From Saccharofermentans sp. (GTDB lineage Bacteria > Bacillota > Clostridia > Saccharofermentanales > Saccharofermentanaceae): 64,000 nt of DNA. Positions 45,755 through 54,097 of this stretch are shown piece by piece. Position 1 is the stretch's first letter. Each line of letters opens with the position of its first letter. The translations under genes were made by a program, and so were the position numbers. The stretch is taken from positions 1 to 64,000 of the forward strand of contig JAKSRC010000004.1 of the NCBI GenBank assembly GCA_024403855.1, read 5' to 3'. Under the pieces are notes generated by a model, which saw only the letters and a list, made by a program, of their open reading frames with translations, was not told where the DNA came from and searched no databases.

Positions 45755-46645
45755 ATGAAGACTATTAAAGAACTTATCAGAGAGAGCCTGACGGAAGTCG
45801 AGGCAACAAGGGATATCAGAAGGAAGGCGTCGATCAGACGCGTTTACGATGCTTACCCTGAATTAAGGGACATTGACAATCAGATCCTTGAAGTCAGAGG
45901 CGGAAGATTCATTGCCGTTATCGACAATGACGAACGCATGATAAAGAGGCTTGATATAGCAGAAGAGGAGCTTCAGGCAAAGCGCGATAAGATAATGTCC
46001 AGAAACAGGATCGATCCTGATTTCGATATTGAGAAGCCCGTCTGCGATAAATGCGATGATACGGGTTTTACAAAGGGTTCTGATGGTACAGTTAAGGTCT
46101 GTTCCTGCAGAAAGAGCGAACTTGAGACATGCTACGAGATCAGCGGAATGGCTGATTATACTTCATATAAGATGAAGAACTACAGGGATGACTATCTCGG
46201 GAATGCACCTGCCAGGAAGAAGATCAAGAACGAACTTCTTAAGTGCATGCTCGGAATCAGCGAAGGAAAGTCATCTTTGAGCATATATTCTGCACCGCCT
46301 CAGACCGGAAAGACATTCCTTTCGGTTTGCATTTGCAAGACTGCTATTAATCTCGGCAAGAGTGCATATTATGCCAAGTGTGAGGACTTGTCCGAGATGG
46401 GTAACGATACTATAGATGCGCTCAAGAGGATTGATTTCCTGATAGTAGATGACTTTGCTGATGCAGTAACTCTCTATAAGAATATCGGTTCTATTCTGAA
46501 TTCTGTTTTGGAGACAAGACTTGCAGCAAAACTTCCGACTGTATTTGTTACTCCTTTTGATAAGCGTGAGCTGGTAAATAAGTGTGATATGAGAATCAGC
46601 GGTAAGCTCGATGTAGCTAACGTAATTTCTTCGGAAGGAAAGTAA
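45755..46645 (+). CDS. DnaI/DnaC-like helicase loader ATPase
   Basis: AAA+ protein expected to load the replicative helicase at origins and stalled forks. The N-terminal part has a coiled stretch and a zinc-type cluster (CDKCDDTGF and CSCRK). The ATPase core has Walker A APPQTGKT (the A form of the A/G-x4-GKT consensus), Walker B FLIVDDF and a VFVTPFD sensor-like strand. The ATG at 45755 has GGAG upstream inside the end of dnaD; a longer frame into dnaD is not needed. The 296 residues and the pairing with DnaD match the Firmicutes loader module. The ATPase domain is divergent in sequence. Confidence 0.8.
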   Translation: MKTIKELIRESLTEVEATRDIRRKASIRRVYDAYPELRDIDNQILEVRGGRFIAVIDNDERMIKRLDIAEEELQAKRDKIMSRNRIDPDFDIEKPVCDKCDDTGFTKGSDGTVKVCSCRKSELETCYEISGMADYTSYKMKNYRDDYLGNAPARKKIKNELLKCMLGISEGKSSLSIYSAPPQTGKTFLSVCICKTAINLGKSAYYAKCEDLSEMGNDTIDALKRIDFLIVDDFADAVTLYKNIGSILNSVLETRLAAKLPTVFVTPFDKRELVNKCDMRISGKLDVANVISSEGK

Positions 46646-46655
46646 GGAACTTTCG

Positions 46656-47057
46656 ATGAACGTACGTTGCGGAACAGACATAGTAGATATTTCAAGATTC
46701 GTAAAGATAGTAGAAGACGATAACAAGCCTTTTATTAATAAGTGCTTTACGGAATCCGAGATTGAATATTGTAATTCCTCTAAGGATCTGACGAAAAAGG
46801 CTGAGCGCTTTGCTGCAAGATTTGCAGCAAAAGAAGCGGTCGGAAAAGCTTTGGGTACCGGACTTATGAGCGAAGGCGTTGGTATGCATGATATTGAGGT
46901 TGTAAAAGACTCAAAGGGTGCACCGGAAGTAAAGCTTACCGGAGGAGCACTTGCGCATGCCACGGCACTTGGCGTGAATTCTGTTTCGATCAGCCTTTCT
47001 CATGATGGTGGAATGGCTATTGCGTATTGCGTTATGTTATGGGAGAAGCCCGTATGA
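46656..47057 (+). CDS. acpS: holo-[acyl-carrier-protein] synthase
   Basis: Transfers phosphopantetheine from CoA to acyl carrier protein. The magnesium ligands are Asp8 in GTDIVDISRF and Glu60 in RFAAKEAVGKALG, both standard. The 133-residue length fits AcpS. It lies ten bases after the loader gene and overlaps the next start by 4 bases (ATGA), so it is part of the same transcript. Confidence 0.94.
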   Translation: MNVRCGTDIVDISRFVKIVEDDNKPFINKCFTESEIEYCNSSKDLTKKAERFAARFAAKEAVGKALGTGLMSEGVGMHDIEVVKDSKGAPEVKLTGGALAHATALGVNSVSISLSHDGGMAIAYCVMLWEKPV

Positions 47058-48307
47058 AAAAACGTGAGAAGATAGAAAAAACCAGCATATTTAAGGTCTT
47101 TGAGCCCAAGAAGAAGCCTCAGGTCGGAGGAGAACTGCCCGAAAAGACTATCAGATATATCGAAAGACCTGTTAATCTGCCTTTCCTGACTACAACCGAT
47201 GAAAATGGTGAGCAGTATGGCAGTGCAGAAGATATGCAGGATAAATGGAATCTTTCCGAAAAGAATGCGACTCTTACCGTCGTAAGAAAGAGAAAGTTCT
47301 TAAGTCTTGCGATAGCGGTGGCAGCTTTCATAACCTTGATCGTCGGTGTATTCTACATTCTTCCTAGAGTGTTGCCTGACATCTTCAGAGGTACCAATAT
47401 CGAACTCTTCGTTGAGCCTATCATTAACCTTGAGTACGCCGATGAGAGTTACAGAGTCGTAAATGAGAGCGCTGTAGCGCTAATGACGGAGCCGGATCCT
47501 GCTTCGATAAGAATTGCAGAAGTATTGTTCAATGAGCCTGTAACATATGTCTCAGGCGCTAAGGACGGATATTGCAAAATTAAAACTACAGATGGTTTAA
47601 CAGGATTTGTAAAAGAGTCCAGCCTTATAGCAGATACCGCGTCAGTAGAACCCGACGTACATCAGTACAAATTAATAGTGTCGGATTCTTCAAAGAACAT
47701 AATGACGCACGCGAGCAACGGTACTCTTATTAAGAAAGTAATGATGAATACCGTTTTGTACGCAGATATCAAAAGAGAAGGCGTATATCAGGTAGCGTTG
47801 CCCGGAGGAGATAGCGGTTGGATTGGATCTTCCGGTGTAATTGAGCTTTCTCCAAGAGCTGTAAATGAAGTTGTATCGAGCAGATATTTCGTCAGCTCGG
47901 TTTTGACTTTTGTTAACAGCAAGTATATTGAGAACGGCATGTCTATTGACGGAGCATCTGTCAATGGTGTCGTATATGTCAGTGCCGAAGTAAATGGCAT
48001 TAAGATTCCGCGAACGATGGAAGAGCAGGCAAAGGCAGGAACTGAGATTATTCCTGAGCCGGATGCCGTTACCGGAAAAATTACGGTAGAGCAGATTCTT
48101 CCCGGAGATATAATTTTCTTATCAAGCCCTAAGGCTAATTCGGGCGATAAAGAGATTTATGAGATGGCTGTTTGTACTGATACAGGCACGCTTTTTATGA
48201 TTTCTCCGTCAAGAACAACCGTAAGACTTCGCAACTTTTCATCGGGAGATGCCATCTGCGATAGGATAGTCACGATCAGACGATTATTTAGTAGTAAAGT
48301 TATGTAA
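47054..48307 (+). CDS. membrane protein with SH3 domains and a degenerate NlpC/P60 domain
   Basis: A 417-residue envelope protein: cytoplasmic N-terminus, one membrane helix (about 82-104), two SH3-like segments (about 130-205 and 210-275) and a C-terminal NlpC/P60-like region (about 280-417). The domain layout GIKIPRTMEEQAKAGTEI, LPGDIIFL and the following strands align well with NlpC/P60 endopeptidases. The catalytic DCSG is replaced by SVNG (residues 302-305, Val303 in place of Cys), and the His of HVGIY is replaced by Tyr (YEMAV). It is therefore probably an inactive wall-binding or regulatory protein. The start overlaps acpS by 4 bases with GGGAG upstream. Confidence 0.7.
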   Translation: MKKREKIEKTSIFKVFEPKKKPQVGGELPEKTIRYIERPVNLPFLTTTDENGEQYGSAEDMQDKWNLSEKNATLTVVRKRKFLSLAIAVAAFITLIVGVFYILPRVLPDIFRGTNIELFVEPIINLEYADESYRVVNESAVALMTEPDPASIRIAEVLFNEPVTYVSGAKDGYCKIKTTDGLTGFVKESSLIADTASVEPDVHQYKLIVSDSSKNIMTHASNGTLIKKVMMNTVLYADIKREGVYQVALPGGDSGWIGSSGVIELSPRAVNEVVSSRYFVSSVLTFVNSKYIENGMSIDGASVNGVVYVSAEVNGIKIPRTMEEQAKAGTEIIPEPDAVTGKITVEQILPGDIIFLSSPKANSGDKEIYEMAVCTDTGTLFMISPSRTTVRLRNFSSGDAICDRIVTIRRLFSSKVM

Positions 48308-48326
48308 TTAAAAACGCAAAAACTTG

Positions 48327-48355
48327 TTGCACTATTAAAATGATTGTGGTATTAT
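48327..48355 (+). promoter_or_regulatory. promoter of rpmB
   Basis: TTGCAC (48327-48332) and TATTAT (48350-48355) with a 17-base spacer, about 38 bases before the rpmB start. Confidence 0.6.
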
Positions 48356-48392
48356 TCATAGGCATTTGAGAATTCTAACAGGAGGTGTTTGC

Positions 48393-48590
48393 ATGGCTAA
48401 GTGTGAAGTTTGCCAGAAAGATATGTTCTTCGGCAGAAAGATTAGAATCACGCGTTCACAGATTTCAAGACGCGCGCTTACTACCCAGCAGGCTAACGTG
48501 CACAGAGTTAAGGTTGTTGTTGATGGCACCCCCAAGTCTATGAACGTTTGCACTCGTTGCCTTCGTTCAGGCTCAGTAAAGAGAGTATAA
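48393..48590 (+). CDS. rpmB: 50S ribosomal protein L28
   Basis: A 65-residue L28, beginning MAKCEVCQKDMFFGRKIRI and ending CTRCLRSGSVKRV. CEVC and CTRC form the zinc-ribbon ligands of the C+ form. The ATG at 48393 is seven bases after AGGAGG; upstream in-frame codons are not used. It is a single-gene unit with its own promoter and terminator. Confidence 0.95.
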   Translation: MAKCEVCQKDMFFGRKIRITRSQISRRALTTQQANVHRVKVVVDGTPKSMNVCTRCLRSGSVKRV

Positions 48591-48614
48591 GCTCCTTTTG
48601 ATTTCTGATTTTTC

Positions 48615-48643
48615 AAAGGTTGTCCTTATGGGCAACCTTTTTT
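48615..48643 (+). terminator. intrinsic terminator of rpmB
   Basis: AAAGGTTGTCC (48615-48625) pairs with GGGCAACCTTT (48630-48640) with one T-G pair and a TTAT loop, followed by more T. Confidence 0.85.
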
Positions 48644-48673
48644 CTTGCATTTTTGCAGTGCGAAATTAGAGCA

Positions 48674-48709
48674 TAAAAAAGAGGTTATCCCTTTTGAGAT
48701 AACCTCTTT
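48674..48709 (-). terminator. intrinsic terminator of serS (reverse strand)
   Basis: AAAGAGGTTATC (48678-48689) pairs perfectly with GATAACCTCTTT (48698-48709), 8-base loop. The A-run at 48675-48680 gives the T-tract on the reverse strand; a T-run on the right side may also stop forward transcripts. Confidence 0.85.
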
Positions 48710-48730
48710 GATTTTTTGTTTTGTTAAGAA

Positions 48731-50020
48731 TTACTTCTTTGCAACTTCGATAACGGACTTGCCACCCATGTAAGGTCTCAATGCCTCAGGGATTCTGATA
48801 GAGCCGTCTTCGTTAAGGTTGTTCTCGAGGAAGGCGATGAGCATTCTCGGCGGAGCTACACATGTGTTGTTCAATGTGTGAGCAAGGTATGTACCCTCAG
48901 AGCCTCTGATTCTGATCTTGAGACGTCTAGCCTGAGCGTCACCCAAGTTGGAGCATGAACCAACTTCGAAATACTTCTTCTGTCTGGGAGACCATGCTTC
49001 AACGTCACAGGACTTAACCTTGAGGTCAGCGAGGTCACCGGAGCAGCACTCGAGTGTTCTTACAGGGATATCGAGTGAACGGAAGTAATCTACTGTGTTC
49101 TTCCAGAGCTTTTCATACCACATCTTGGAATCTTCAGGCTTGCAGACAACGATCATCTCCTGCTTTTCGAACTGGTGAATTCTGTATACACCACGCTCTT
49201 CGATACCGTGAGCACCGACTTCCTTACGGAAGCAGGGAGAGTAGGATGTAAGTGTCTGAGGAAGCTTATCTTCTTCTGTGATTGTGTCGATGAACTTACC
49301 GATCATGGAATGCTCTGAAGTACCGATGAGATAGAGATCTTCACCTTCAATCTTGTACATCATGTTTTCCATTTCAGCAAAGCTCATAACGCCTGTAACA
49401 ACGGAAGATCTGATCATATAAGGCGGAATGTAATATGTGAATCCTCTGTCGATCATGAAATCACGAGCATATGAAAGGCAAGCAGAATGAAGTCTTGCGA
49501 TATCGCCCTTGAGGTAATAGAAACCGTTACCGGATGTCTCTCTTGCCTGGTCGAGTTCGATACCATCGAGCTTCTCCATGATGTCAACGTGATAAGGAAC
49601 TTCGAATTCAGGTACGAAAGGTTCGCCGAATCTCTCAATCTCGACATTCTCTGAATCATCCTTACCAATCGGAACAGAAGGATCGATGATGTTCGGGATT
49701 ACGAGCATGATCTTTCTGATATCTTCTTCAAGCTGTGTTTCCTTGGAAGAGAGCATCTCGAGTTCAGAAGCCATATCAGTAACCTGCTTCTTAACTTCTT
49801 CAGCTTCATCCTTCTTACCCTGAGCCATAAGAGCGCCGATCTGCTTGGAGACCTTGTTTCTCTGTGCTCTCAGAGCTTCTGCACGAGTCTTGCTCTCGCG
49901 ATATTCCTTATCAAGTTCGATAACCTGATCTACTAAAGGAAGCTTCTCGTCCTGAAACTTGTTCTTGATGTTCTGCTTAACAATGTCAGGATTGGTGCGT
50001 AAAAATTTAATATCAAGCAT
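48731..50020 (-). CDS. serS: seryl-tRNA synthetase
   Basis: Charges tRNA-Ser. The 429-residue protein has the long N-terminal coiled-coil arm (about 30-105), then class II motif 2 (CFRKEVGAHGIEERGVYRIH) and motif 3-type elements near EVGSCSNLGDAQARRLKI and NNTCVAPPRMLIAFLEN. A GAGGTGG ribosome site precedes the ATG on the reverse strand. Only 55 bases separate it from the upstream gene and no T-box leader is visible. Confidence 0.96.
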   Translation of the reverse strand: MLDIKFLRTNPDIVKQNIKNKFQDEKLPLVDQVIELDKEYRESKTRAEALRAQRNKVSKQIGALMAQGKKDEAEEVKKQVTDMASELEMLSSKETQLEEDIRKIMLVIPNIIDPSVPIGKDDSENVEIERFGEPFVPEFEVPYHVDIMEKLDGIELDQARETSGNGFYYLKGDIARLHSACLSYARDFMIDRGFTYYIPPYMIRSSVVTGVMSFAEMENMMYKIEGEDLYLIGTSEHSMIGKFIDTITEEDKLPQTLTSYSPCFRKEVGAHGIEERGVYRIHQFEKQEMIVVCKPEDSKMWYEKLWKNTVDYFRSLDIPVRTLECCSGDLADLKVKSCDVEAWSPRQKKYFEVGSCSNLGDAQARRLKIRIRGSEGTYLAHTLNNTCVAPPRMLIAFLENNLNEDGSIRIPEALRPYMGGKSVIEVAKK

Positions 50021-50075
50021 AATGCCACCTCATAAATAAATAACCTATATATTTTATTCTTAGAAGCTAAGAGTT

Positions 50076-51422
50076 TCAATCAGTCTGAACTGACATATTT
50101 CCATCGTAAGCACCTTTTGGGTAATTAAATGTAGGATCCCAAAGGACGAATTCGTTGATACCAAGATCGCGGCAGGCTTTAATCTGCGCATTGATCTCGC
50201 GATATCCGTATTGCATGTAGTTACCCTTGCCGATATAAGATGCCGTGAAAGCCTGCAGATATGGCCTCATTGCAGTAAATCCGGGCTGGGCATAAATCGA
50301 ACGGCACTCGTTAAGAACGCTGTACACGATAAGATAAGGCTCTTTATCGGGTGTCTTGAAAACATGGCCTGCAAGCATCGTTCCCAAAGCGTAGTGTGAG
50401 GGATAAAGCATCGGACAACAGGAGTCGACACCGGTCATGCCAAGTGTTGTGAAGTCCTGACCGATAATGCCTGCATCGAGAGGTGATGTTAATACGATGC
50501 CGAAAATATCAGCTGAAACGGGAATACCGCGGGCATCCTGAATCTTGATTCGTGCTTCCTGAAGGAATCTGTTAACTGCTTCAGCCTTTGATGGAGTCTG
50601 ACCTTCTTCGCCATAGTAGGGCTTTGCCTTGTTCTTGGTAGCACCGGCAGGGAAACGCACATAGTCGAACTGAATCTCGTCTACACCGTGCTCTACGCCT
50701 TCCATAGCAATCTCTATCAGATAATCCCAGTTGGCAGAATTATATGGACTTAAGAAGGGGTTATTACCTTCGTTGCTGAAGCGGACAACATTTCCCGAAG
50801 CATCGGTAATAGCTCTGTCGGGGAAGTGTTCTGCAGCGAGAGCATCGTTAAAGCAAACGACTCTGCCGATGACTCTGATATTGTTTTCATGGCACTTCTT
50901 GATGACTTTATCGATGTCGTATGCGTCCCAAACATAACCGATCTCCTGGGCAGTAGCATTCTTTGTTTTGAAGGGAATACCGTATTCCTGCTTGAGGTTA
51001 ATAACGACTGCGTTAATCTCGCTGTTATTACAAATCTCAATCGCATGATCTAATTTGGAACATGTTCCGATGTAGAGTGCTCTTACTTCAACATGTTCAG
51101 GAGTGATGACATCTTCTTCCGGAAGTTCGGGCAATGGTCGCCAGTAGTTTTCGACTAATGCGGACGCTTCAAGCATCTCCGTGTGATAAACGATAGGATC
51201 TGTAAATGTGGTGCTCTCGGATGTGTTGGTTACGAGAATCGGAATGCTCGTATTTGTTTCTCTAGCGTTTATGCGGCCGATTACTTTGGTGATGCCCAGC
51301 GTAATCAAAACTACTGCGAGCATAGCAGAAACTGACAGCATGATAGTAAGCACGCGCTTAAGTTTTGCGAGCTCGGCGCTGTCGTTGTTGGAAGCATTAT
51401 TATTTATTTCATTATTAGACAT
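50076..51422 (-). CDS. putative glycoside hydrolase (DUF4015 type)
   Basis: A 448-residue membrane-anchored protein: one N-terminal helix (about 23-47) and an extracytoplasmic TIM-barrel-like domain. Family marks are VRALYIGTCSKLDHAIEI, NAVVINLKQEYG, NNIRVIGRVVCFND, DEIQFDYVRFPAG, VSADIFGI, MLYPSHYALG and EFVLWDP, the pattern of the DUF4015 putative glycosyl hydrolase family. The likely acidic site is in DYVRFP and SADIFG. No ribosome site precedes the ATG at 51422: TATAAT lies only six bases upstream, so the message may be leaderless. The frame stays open for another hundred codons upstream, over the divergent Nudix-like gene, with no usable start. Substrate unknown. Confidence 0.85.
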   Translation of the reverse strand: MSNNEINNNASNNDSAELAKLKRVLTIMLSVSAMLAVVLITLGITKVIGRINARETNTSIPILVTNTSESTTFTDPIVYHTEMLEASALVENYWRPLPELPEEDVITPEHVEVRALYIGTCSKLDHAIEICNNSEINAVVINLKQEYGIPFKTKNATAQEIGYVWDAYDIDKVIKKCHENNIRVIGRVVCFNDALAAEHFPDRAITDASGNVVRFSNEGNNPFLSPYNSANWDYLIEIAMEGVEHGVDEIQFDYVRFPAGATKNKAKPYYGEEGQTPSKAEAVNRFLQEARIKIQDARGIPVSADIFGIVLTSPLDAGIIGQDFTTLGMTGVDSCCPMLYPSHYALGTMLAGHVFKTPDKEPYLIVYSVLNECRSIYAQPGFTAMRPYLQAFTASYIGKGNYMQYGYREINAQIKACRDLGINEFVLWDPTFNYPKGAYDGNMSVQTD

Positions 51423-51428
51423 AGGATA

Positions 51429-51457
51429 ATTATACAGACCTGCCTCAAAAAGAACAA
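51429..51457 (-). promoter_or_regulatory. promoter giving a leaderless message
   Basis: On the reverse strand TTGTTC (51457-51452) and TATAAT (51434-51429) are exactly 17 bases apart. The A of the ATG at 51422 is 7 bases past the -10 box, the normal initiation distance, so transcription would begin at the start codon. Confidence 0.55.
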
Positions 51458-51531
51458 TTAAACATGAGCAAAGTCTTTTGTCGTATGTTAGAATCAAATC
51501 AAAAATTTGTCTTTGATTGAGGTTCAATGCT

Positions 51532-51957
51532 ATGATCGTTCGTAATTGTTCAGGCGGAATCGTTTTTTCAGGGGACAAGGTGTTGCTTGTCGCTAATGAC
51601 AAACATGAGTGGGGTTTCCCAAAAGGTACTGTGAAGAACAGTGCTGATGTTTCATTGGCGGTTTTCGCCAAAGACAGAGTAAAGATTGAGACAGATGTTG
51701 ATGCCAAAGTAATTGCACCCTGTGGCAAAACAAATTATGAATTCTATTCAATCTCAAGAAGAAAACCTGTTCATAACAACATTTCGTGGTTTGTAATGGA
51801 GAGCAAGGCTGATACCTGCAAGGCTTTTCCTGAATCAGGTACTGTAGATTGCAAATTTGTTGAAGTAGACAAAGCATTGGATGAGATTACATATAGCCAG
51901 GATAAATCCCTTCTTATGATGGCTTACCAGAAATATAGAGAAAGCCTTAAGGATTAA
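51532..51957 (+). CDS. Nudix-fold protein without the catalytic Nudix box
   Basis: A 141-residue protein with the Nudix fold outline: NCSGGIVFSGDKVLLVAND, EWGFPKGTV, then a helix, and ISWFVMESKAD later. The Nudix box consensus GX5EX7REUXEEXGU is not met: the GFPKG start is kept, but the first Glu is Ala, the RE pair is Ala-Lys, and the EE pair is Val-Lys (VFAKDRVKIET). Metal-dependent pyrophosphohydrolysis is therefore unlikely; a binding or regulatory role is more plausible. The ATG at 51532 is nine bases after GAGG. It is divergent from the glycoside hydrolase gene and is followed closely by a YigZ gene. Confidence 0.75.
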   Translation: MIVRNCSGGIVFSGDKVLLVANDKHEWGFPKGTVKNSADVSLAVFAKDRVKIETDVDAKVIAPCGKTNYEFYSISRRKPVHNNISWFVMESKADTCKAFPESGTVDCKFVEVDKALDEITYSQDKSLLMMAYQKYRESLKD

Positions 51958-51962
51958 TACCT

Positions 51963-52595
51963 GTGATTACACTTAGCAAAACAGGTGATTCCAAACTCGA
52001 AGTCAAAAAGTCGATCTTTATTGGCAGGAGCTTCCATATTTCATCTCCGGATGAAGCTTCCGAATTTCTATCAGCTGAACGCAAAAAATATCCTGATGCA
52101 AGGCATCTGTGTTATGCATGGGTTATCGGCGGAGAGAATGCCAGACAGAAGACCAGTGACGACGGCGAACCGCAAGGAACTGCCGGCCAGCCATTGTTGG
52201 AGCTTCTCACATCGAACGGATTTACTGACACTCTTGTATGCGTTACCAGATATTTCGGAGGAACGCTTCTTGGAACGGGTGGACTTCGAAGAGCTTACAG
52301 TGACAGTGGAAGACAGGCGCTTATATCCGGAGAGCCCGTAAATCTCGTACCGGCTTTAATGTGGAACGAGAGCTGTTCCTACCCTGTTTTCGAGATGCTG
52401 TCGAGAAAGGCAGCAGGATCCGGATGGACAATTGAAAACATTTCATACAGCGATAAAGTTTCTTTTAATATTTCAGTTCCTCAAGGAAGCGAAAATGAGA
52501 TTGTCAGATTTTGTATGGACCTGACAGGAGGGCAGATGGTACTAAAAGATCCGGAAGAACTCCTGATGCAGGGCGAAAAGGCAAATATCTCCTGA
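51963..52595 (+). CDS. YigZ/IMPACT family protein
   Basis: A 210-residue member of UPF0029. The N-terminal IMPACT domain has KKSIFIGRS, ARHLCYAWVIG, DDGEPQGTAGQPLLELL and VTRYFGGTLLGTGGLRRAYSD, all diagnostic; the C-terminal domain is a ferredoxin-like fold. The start is GTG at 51963, eight bases after AAGGA, only five bases after the previous stop. Eukaryotic IMPACT regulates Gcn2; the bacterial function is not settled. Confidence 0.9.
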   Translation: MITLSKTGDSKLEVKKSIFIGRSFHISSPDEASEFLSAERKKYPDARHLCYAWVIGGENARQKTSDDGEPQGTAGQPLLELLTSNGFTDTLVCVTRYFGGTLLGTGGLRRAYSDSGRQALISGEPVNLVPALMWNESCSYPVFEMLSRKAAGSGWTIENISYSDKVSFNISVPQGSENEIVRFCMDLTGGQMVLKDPEELLMQGEKANIS

Positions 52596-52674
52596 CCTTG
52601 CGATTTAGCGCAAAATCGCCCAAAATAAGTGGAGCTTGCGTGCGATAATCAGATAATCGAGGAAAGCCACAGTA

Positions 52675-53931
52675 ATGGAAAACAACAATATAGAACATCA
52701 GAACGACGAAAGACCAGTTGAAAAGCGCAGAGGAAAAGATAAGAACCATAATCCGGTTCTTATTGCCATGTCTATTTGTCTTCTTGCATGTGTATTGTTT
52801 TCGGGATTCCAGTCGTTATACATATTCAGGCTCAATAGTGGCCTTGAAGGCGTTTTCTCTTATACAAGAGGTTTTAAGAGTCGCAAACCTGACAACCAGG
52901 TAAGTGCGATCGAATCTATAGAAGAATCTATGGCCAATCCGACAGAGGCTTTGCCGGAGCCGTGGTTCTCGCTTGAAGAAGCGGCAACTGTTAATAAGGA
53001 CAGAATGTCTACAGTTGAGATCGTAAAACTCGTAAGCCCTGCAACAGTATCTATCAGCATTATCTCTGTAGATGACGGCAAGGAGACTAAAATCAGCTCA
53101 GGAACAGGATTCATAATCACTGAAGACGGATATATAGTTACAAATCAGCACGTTGTGGATGTTGCCGATGAAGCTGTAAGCACTTATTACGTAACAGTCG
53201 TTCTTCCTGATGAAGATGCAGCCGTAAGAGCAGAAATAGTCGGAAGCGATGAGCAGACAGATATTGCCGTTATTAAAGTAAATACTGATAAGAAACTGCC
53301 CTGTGTTAAGATGGGCAACTCTGACAATCTCCAGGCAGGAGAACTTGCTATTGCAATCGGAAATGCCATGGGTACTTTTGACGATACGGTAACTGTCGGT
53401 GTTATTTCTGCTCCTTCAAGAGAGATAAACAGAAATGGTTATCATGTTGACATTATTCAGACGGATACAGCGGTCAATCCGGGTAACAGTGGCGGTCCGC
53501 TCATCAATTCTTTTGGTGAAGTAATCGGAATTATTAATGCCAAGATAATTACTTCAACATCTGAAAATATCGGTTTTGCAATTCCTGTAAATTCCGTTAA
53601 GTCGGTAATCGAGAGCATTATCAATTACGGTAAAGTTATCGGTCGACCTTACATTGGAGTCTCTTTGAAATATGTTGCAAGCGGTTCATATTACGGAGAA
53701 CCCGGCGGAGTATATGTTGCTGCGCTGGTAACAGGTGGACCTTCAGAGAAAGCAGGAATGGTTTTAGGCGACAGAGTAATCGCATTTGACGGAGTTGAAA
53801 TTAGTGACCCCGGTGATATTATTAAGTTGCGTGATGCACATAAGGTCGGCGATACTGTTGAAGTAGTTGTCGAGCGTGATGGCAAACAAATAACGCTGCC
53901 ACTCGTAATTGGTGACAGCGCCGATTATTAA
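52675..53931 (+). CDS. htrA: HtrA-type trypsin-like serine protease
   Basis: A 418-residue membrane-anchored quality-control protease: a charged cytoplasmic N-terminus, one membrane helix (about 27-50), the chymotrypsin-fold domain with His159 (TNQHVVD), Asp196 (QTDIAVI) and Ser272 (NPGNSGGP), and one C-terminal PDZ domain (about 325-410). GAGG lies about twelve bases before the ATG. A short hairpin GCGATTT/AAATCGC at 52600-52619 in the upstream gap lacks a T-run, so the gene could be read through from the YigZ transcript. Confidence 0.92.
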   Translation: MENNNIEHQNDERPVEKRRGKDKNHNPVLIAMSICLLACVLFSGFQSLYIFRLNSGLEGVFSYTRGFKSRKPDNQVSAIESIEESMANPTEALPEPWFSLEEAATVNKDRMSTVEIVKLVSPATVSISIISVDDGKETKISSGTGFIITEDGYIVTNQHVVDVADEAVSTYYVTVVLPDEDAAVRAEIVGSDEQTDIAVIKVNTDKKLPCVKMGNSDNLQAGELAIAIGNAMGTFDDTVTVGVISAPSREINRNGYHVDIIQTDTAVNPGNSGGPLINSFGEVIGIINAKIITSTSENIGFAIPVNSVKSVIESIINYGKVIGRPYIGVSLKYVASGSYYGEPGGVYVAALVTGGPSEKAGMVLGDRVIAFDGVEISDPGDIIKLRDAHKVGDTVEVVVERDGKQITLPLVIGDSADY

Positions 53932-53955
53932 AATTAAATCTAAGGAAGCAATTAT

Positions 53956-54081
53956 ATGAAAGCAGAAGGCAAGAAAATCGGAACCAAGGTATTGGCGTGG
54001 ATCTTAATCGGAGCGATGCTCCTGACATTTGTCTTTGCGATAATTGCAGTGCTTATTCAGCAGTTTTCTGTAGCCGGATAA
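53956..54081 (+). CDS. 41-residue single-pass membrane protein
   Basis: Reads MKAEGKKIGTKVLAWILIG and continues through one hydrophobic helix (about residues 13-35) to QFSVAG. AAGGA sits nine bases before the ATG, 24 bases after htrA, and the terminator overlaps the stop codon, so this is a real gene of the htrA transcript. The layout (short basic N-terminus, one helix) resembles Prli42/DUF4044-type small membrane proteins of Firmicutes, but the match is by shape rather than by clear motifs. Confidence 0.65.
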   Translation: MKAEGKKIGTKVLAWILIGAMLLTFVFAIIAVLIQQFSVAG

Positions 54082-54097
54082 GTTCCGGCTATTTTTT
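54071..54097 (+). terminator. intrinsic terminator of the htrA unit
   Basis: TAGCCGG (54071-54077) pairs with CCGGCTA (54085-54091), 7-base loop, followed by six T. The left arm lies inside the last codons of the small gene. Confidence 0.8.

Noticed and set aside
46280..46315. Defective Walker A in the DnaI-like loader
   Set aside because: APPQTGKT still fits the A/G-x4-GK-S/T consensus, so loss of ATP binding cannot be claimed.
50021..50075. T-box leader for serS
   Set aside because: The 55-base gap is too short and lacks a T-box sequence and terminator/antiterminator pair.
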